Shown here: positions 49,756 to 51,613 of the stretch, in pieces
Layout: each line of letters starts with the position of its first letter
How positions within the stretch are numbered: position 1 is the first letter of the stretch
DNA from: an uncultured Oscillospiraceae bacterium
GTDB taxonomy: Bacteria > Bacillota > Clostridia > Oscillospirales > Ruminococcaceae
NCBI GenBank assembly: GCA_934446565.1
Contig: CAKSEO010000017.1
Location: forward strand, 1 to 51,613
Direction of reading: 5' to 3'
Length of the DNA: 51,613 bases
Notes under the pieces: model-generated
Database searches by the model: none
Seen by the model: the letters and a program-made list of their open reading frames with translations, nothing else
Told to the model about the DNA's origin: nothing
Made by a program: the position numbers and the translations under genes

Positions 49756-51522
49756 ATGCCAACTGGAATTACTACGAATGTGAATTGTGGTCTGGGCAAG
49801 AGTAAGTCTAAGGGGCAGCCCGGTAATCTTGCGCATAATCGCAGGGAATTCGATCCTTACAACACTGATCCAAATCTTTCGGTGAATAACATTTTCTACG
49901 CGAATCGCAGTCTGGAAGAGACCTATCAGGCAGCTTTCGGCGATTCAATTGACGAGCACAATTCTAGGCAGAAACGCAAGGATAGAATTTCATATACCAG
50001 GGACAATTATTTCAAATATTTGTTCGGTGCTGATCCAAATTCTGTGGAAGCTAACGCTGTGCTTATGTCCAATAAACGCGGTAAAAATTCGGTGAAGTCC
50101 TTTAATGAAATGGTTGTTCAGATTGGCGATTGCAAGGAGTTCGGGAATTTCATGAGGGACGAATACGATAATTTCATTGATAAGAATGGGAACAAGGTAA
50201 AGTGGGATAAATCGAGCAGAAACTATTACGATGTTGACGGGAATATTGTGTCAAATAGCAAGACTTTGATTGCGAATCCTAAGGCTGAAAGGGCACGGGA
50301 TATGCTTGAAATTTACTACAAGGGTGGTCGTTACAACAAGGTTGGAAATGGCATAAATCAGCGCCTTGAAAGGGTTGAGAATCCAGATGTTGAAGCCGAT
50401 TTCGAGCTTCTGTCATTTGAGGAACGCAATCCGAATTTTGCCGTCGCCTGCTCAGTAATGCACAACGATGAGTGGCACGGAACTCCGCACCTGCATATTG
50501 ATTTAGTTCCAATCGGCGAGGGCTACAAGAAAGGTCCGGAGAAGCAGTTGGGATTTGAGAGAGCGCTCGCCTGCATGGGTTACACTGATAGAATTACGGC
50601 ATTTTATGAGTGGCGTGACAAAGAACGTCAGATTCTGAAAGATATCTGTAATTGCTATGGAATTGAAACGAAAACCAAAGCGGAGGAGCAGGCTGATTAC
50701 AGAGGTGAAACACTTCCAGTAGATGTATATTCCAATGCTATGCGTGATGCTAAGGCAGATGCAGAAGTCATCAAGGAGAGTGCGAAAATAGCGGCGAAGC
50801 ACATCAGAAAAGAAGCAGAATCTCAGGCAGACGAAATGCGCACTCAGGCGCGTGAAACCCTTGATACAGCCAATTCTAAGGCACAGGAAATCACAGAATA
50901 TGCTGAGAAGAAAGCGGAAGTTCTGCGCTCTGAGAACAATCAACTTACGGCAGAAAATGACACTCTGCGGAAAGATAACGAAAGTTACAGCAAGAAAAAC
51001 GATGACCTCGGAAAGCAGATTGCATTGAAATCCGGATTGATTGCGGTTCAGAAAAAGTCCTTGCTGGGGCTCGGCAAAAATGTAGTTGTGAATGCAGATG
51101 AGGTCGAGCAGCTTAACGAAATTCATAGCACGATTTCTAGGCTTGCCAATAATACATTGACTTCTGACGAGGACAGAAAAGCCGCCGAATCCGAACTTCA
51201 GGCTGCAGAACAGCTCCGCCAGAATCAGGAGCAGCTCATTCAGCAGGAGGCTGAGCGCATTACACGTGAGGCTGTTCGGAAATCTCAGAGGGAGCGCAAG
51301 GAATACGAAAAGAAACAGGCGGAGTGTGATAAGCTCAAGGCTGACTGCGAGAAGCTGAAAAAGGATCTAGGACGCTTCATTTGGCGGAAATCTGTTGAAC
51401 TGGTTAGGAGAGCGTTTCCGGAAATTGAGCAGGAGAAACTTGCAACCAAAATCAAGAAGCTTGATGAAGTAGCTCATCAGGATTTCATTATAAAACCTGA
51501 TGATAAGGATAAACAGTATTGA
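49756..51522 (+). CDS. MobV-type relaxase (Mob/Pre family)
   Basis: 588 residues. The N-terminal relaxase domain has HNRREFDPYNTDPN, matching the MobV motif HNxR...YxN, and the metal-binding motif HGTPHLHIDLVPIGEG (HxHxDxVP) at about 254-269. After about 340 the protein is a long coiled coil rich in Glu, Lys, Ala and Gln, as in other Mob proteins. It would nick oriT and lead the strand into a recipient, using the transfer machinery of another element. The ATG at 49756 has AAAGGAG 8 bp upstream; the frame opens earlier at 49711. No coupling protein or type IV secretion genes are seen, which points to a mobilizable rather than self-transferring element. Confidence 0.92.
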   Translation: MPTGITTNVNCGLGKSKSKGQPGNLAHNRREFDPYNTDPNLSVNNIFYANRSLEETYQAAFGDSIDEHNSRQKRKDRISYTRDNYFKYLFGADPNSVEANAVLMSNKRGKNSVKSFNEMVVQIGDCKEFGNFMRDEYDNFIDKNGNKVKWDKSSRNYYDVDGNIVSNSKTLIANPKAERARDMLEIYYKGGRYNKVGNGINQRLERVENPDVEADFELLSFEERNPNFAVACSVMHNDEWHGTPHLHIDLVPIGEGYKKGPEKQLGFERALACMGYTDRITAFYEWRDKERQILKDICNCYGIETKTKAEEQADYRGETLPVDVYSNAMRDAKADAEVIKESAKIAAKHIRKEAESQADEMRTQARETLDTANSKAQEITEYAEKKAEVLRSENNQLTAENDTLRKDNESYSKKNDDLGKQIALKSGLIAVQKKSLLGLGKNVVVNADEVEQLNEIHSTISRLANNTLTSDEDRKAAESELQAAEQLRQNQEQLIQQEAERITREAVRKSQRERKEYEKKQAECDKLKADCEKLKKDLGRFIWRKSVELVRRAFPEIEQEKLATKIKKLDEVAHQDFIIKPDDKDKQY

Positions 51523-51613
51523 GAAATGCGGTGTTTCCTCAGTCAGCGAATACCCAAGAAACCAGCGGTACGCTATGTTCAGACTGATTTCTTCTGCGGT
51601 TCTGCGCAATGAT
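51523..51613 (-). pseudogene. Fragment of an IS1182-like transposase at the window edge
   Basis: Read on the minus strand the last 90 bp encode LRRTAEEISLNIAYRWFLGY and then SLTEETPHFS, a conserved stretch of IS1182-type transposases. The similarity stops at the relaxase stop codon, so the transposase is cut off there. Its N-terminal side continues outside the window, so how much remains is unknown. Confidence 0.75.

Overview
The window comes from the chromosome of a low-to-mid GC Firmicute, most likely a gut clostridium of the Ruminococcus/Oscillospiraceae type. I base this on sigma-A promoters (TTGACA-17-TATAAT), strong AAGGAG ribosome binding sites with ATG, GTG and TTG starts, a T-box leader, SpoVG and DegV proteins, and a BspA-like leucine-rich-repeat surface protein. 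No species marker is present, so the genus is inference.

Layout. 0.1-7.6 kb: a FapA-family protein, RecQ helicase, a tryptophan-type ABC importer (fused permease-ATPase plus lipoprotein) under a Trp T-box, and an MntP manganese exporter under a yybP-ykoY riboswitch. 7.7-13.4 kb: a zinc-ribbon protein, a TrmL-DegV operon, a divergent SulP transporter, and a DUF3343/cysteine-desulfurase pair. Two inverted copies of an intergenic repeat bracket the 7.7-12.0 kb part. 13.5-20.2 kb: a chemotaxis receptor and a two-gene sensory operon (solute-binding lipoprotein with a 5'-nucleotidase-like C-terminus, then a membrane hybrid histidine kinase). 20.4-22.5 kb: a metallophosphoesterase and a DUF5131 radical-SAM-like gene between copies of a palindromic repeat.

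22.5-32.4 kb is a signalling cluster: a soluble hybrid kinase with two receiver domains, a free Hpt protein, a GGDEF-REC-HD-GYP protein carrying both cyclic-di-GMP synthesis and hydrolysis modules, and two decayed hybrid kinases. The intact parts could form a phosphorelay to cyclic-di-GMP. 32.4-45.6 kb: a membrane-anchored hydrolase, a small HTH-like protein, the large LRR/FN3 surface protein, a sugar O-acetyltransferase, a two-subunit chromate transporter, a MarR-MATE-LysR cluster with visible operators, and a zinc-ribbon/Ser-Thr kinase/LRR protein followed by a paralogue of the small HTH-like protein.

45.6-51.6 kb: a transposase remnant, tRNA-Pro(CGG), and the left part of an integrative mobilizable element inserted at the tRNA 3' end. 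It carries a tyrosine integrase, an excisionase-like protein, two SpoVG paralogues, a 1-kb non-coding control region (83-bp tandem repeats, a candidate small RNA, a candidate oriT) and a MobV-type relaxase. The right end of the element lies outside the window.
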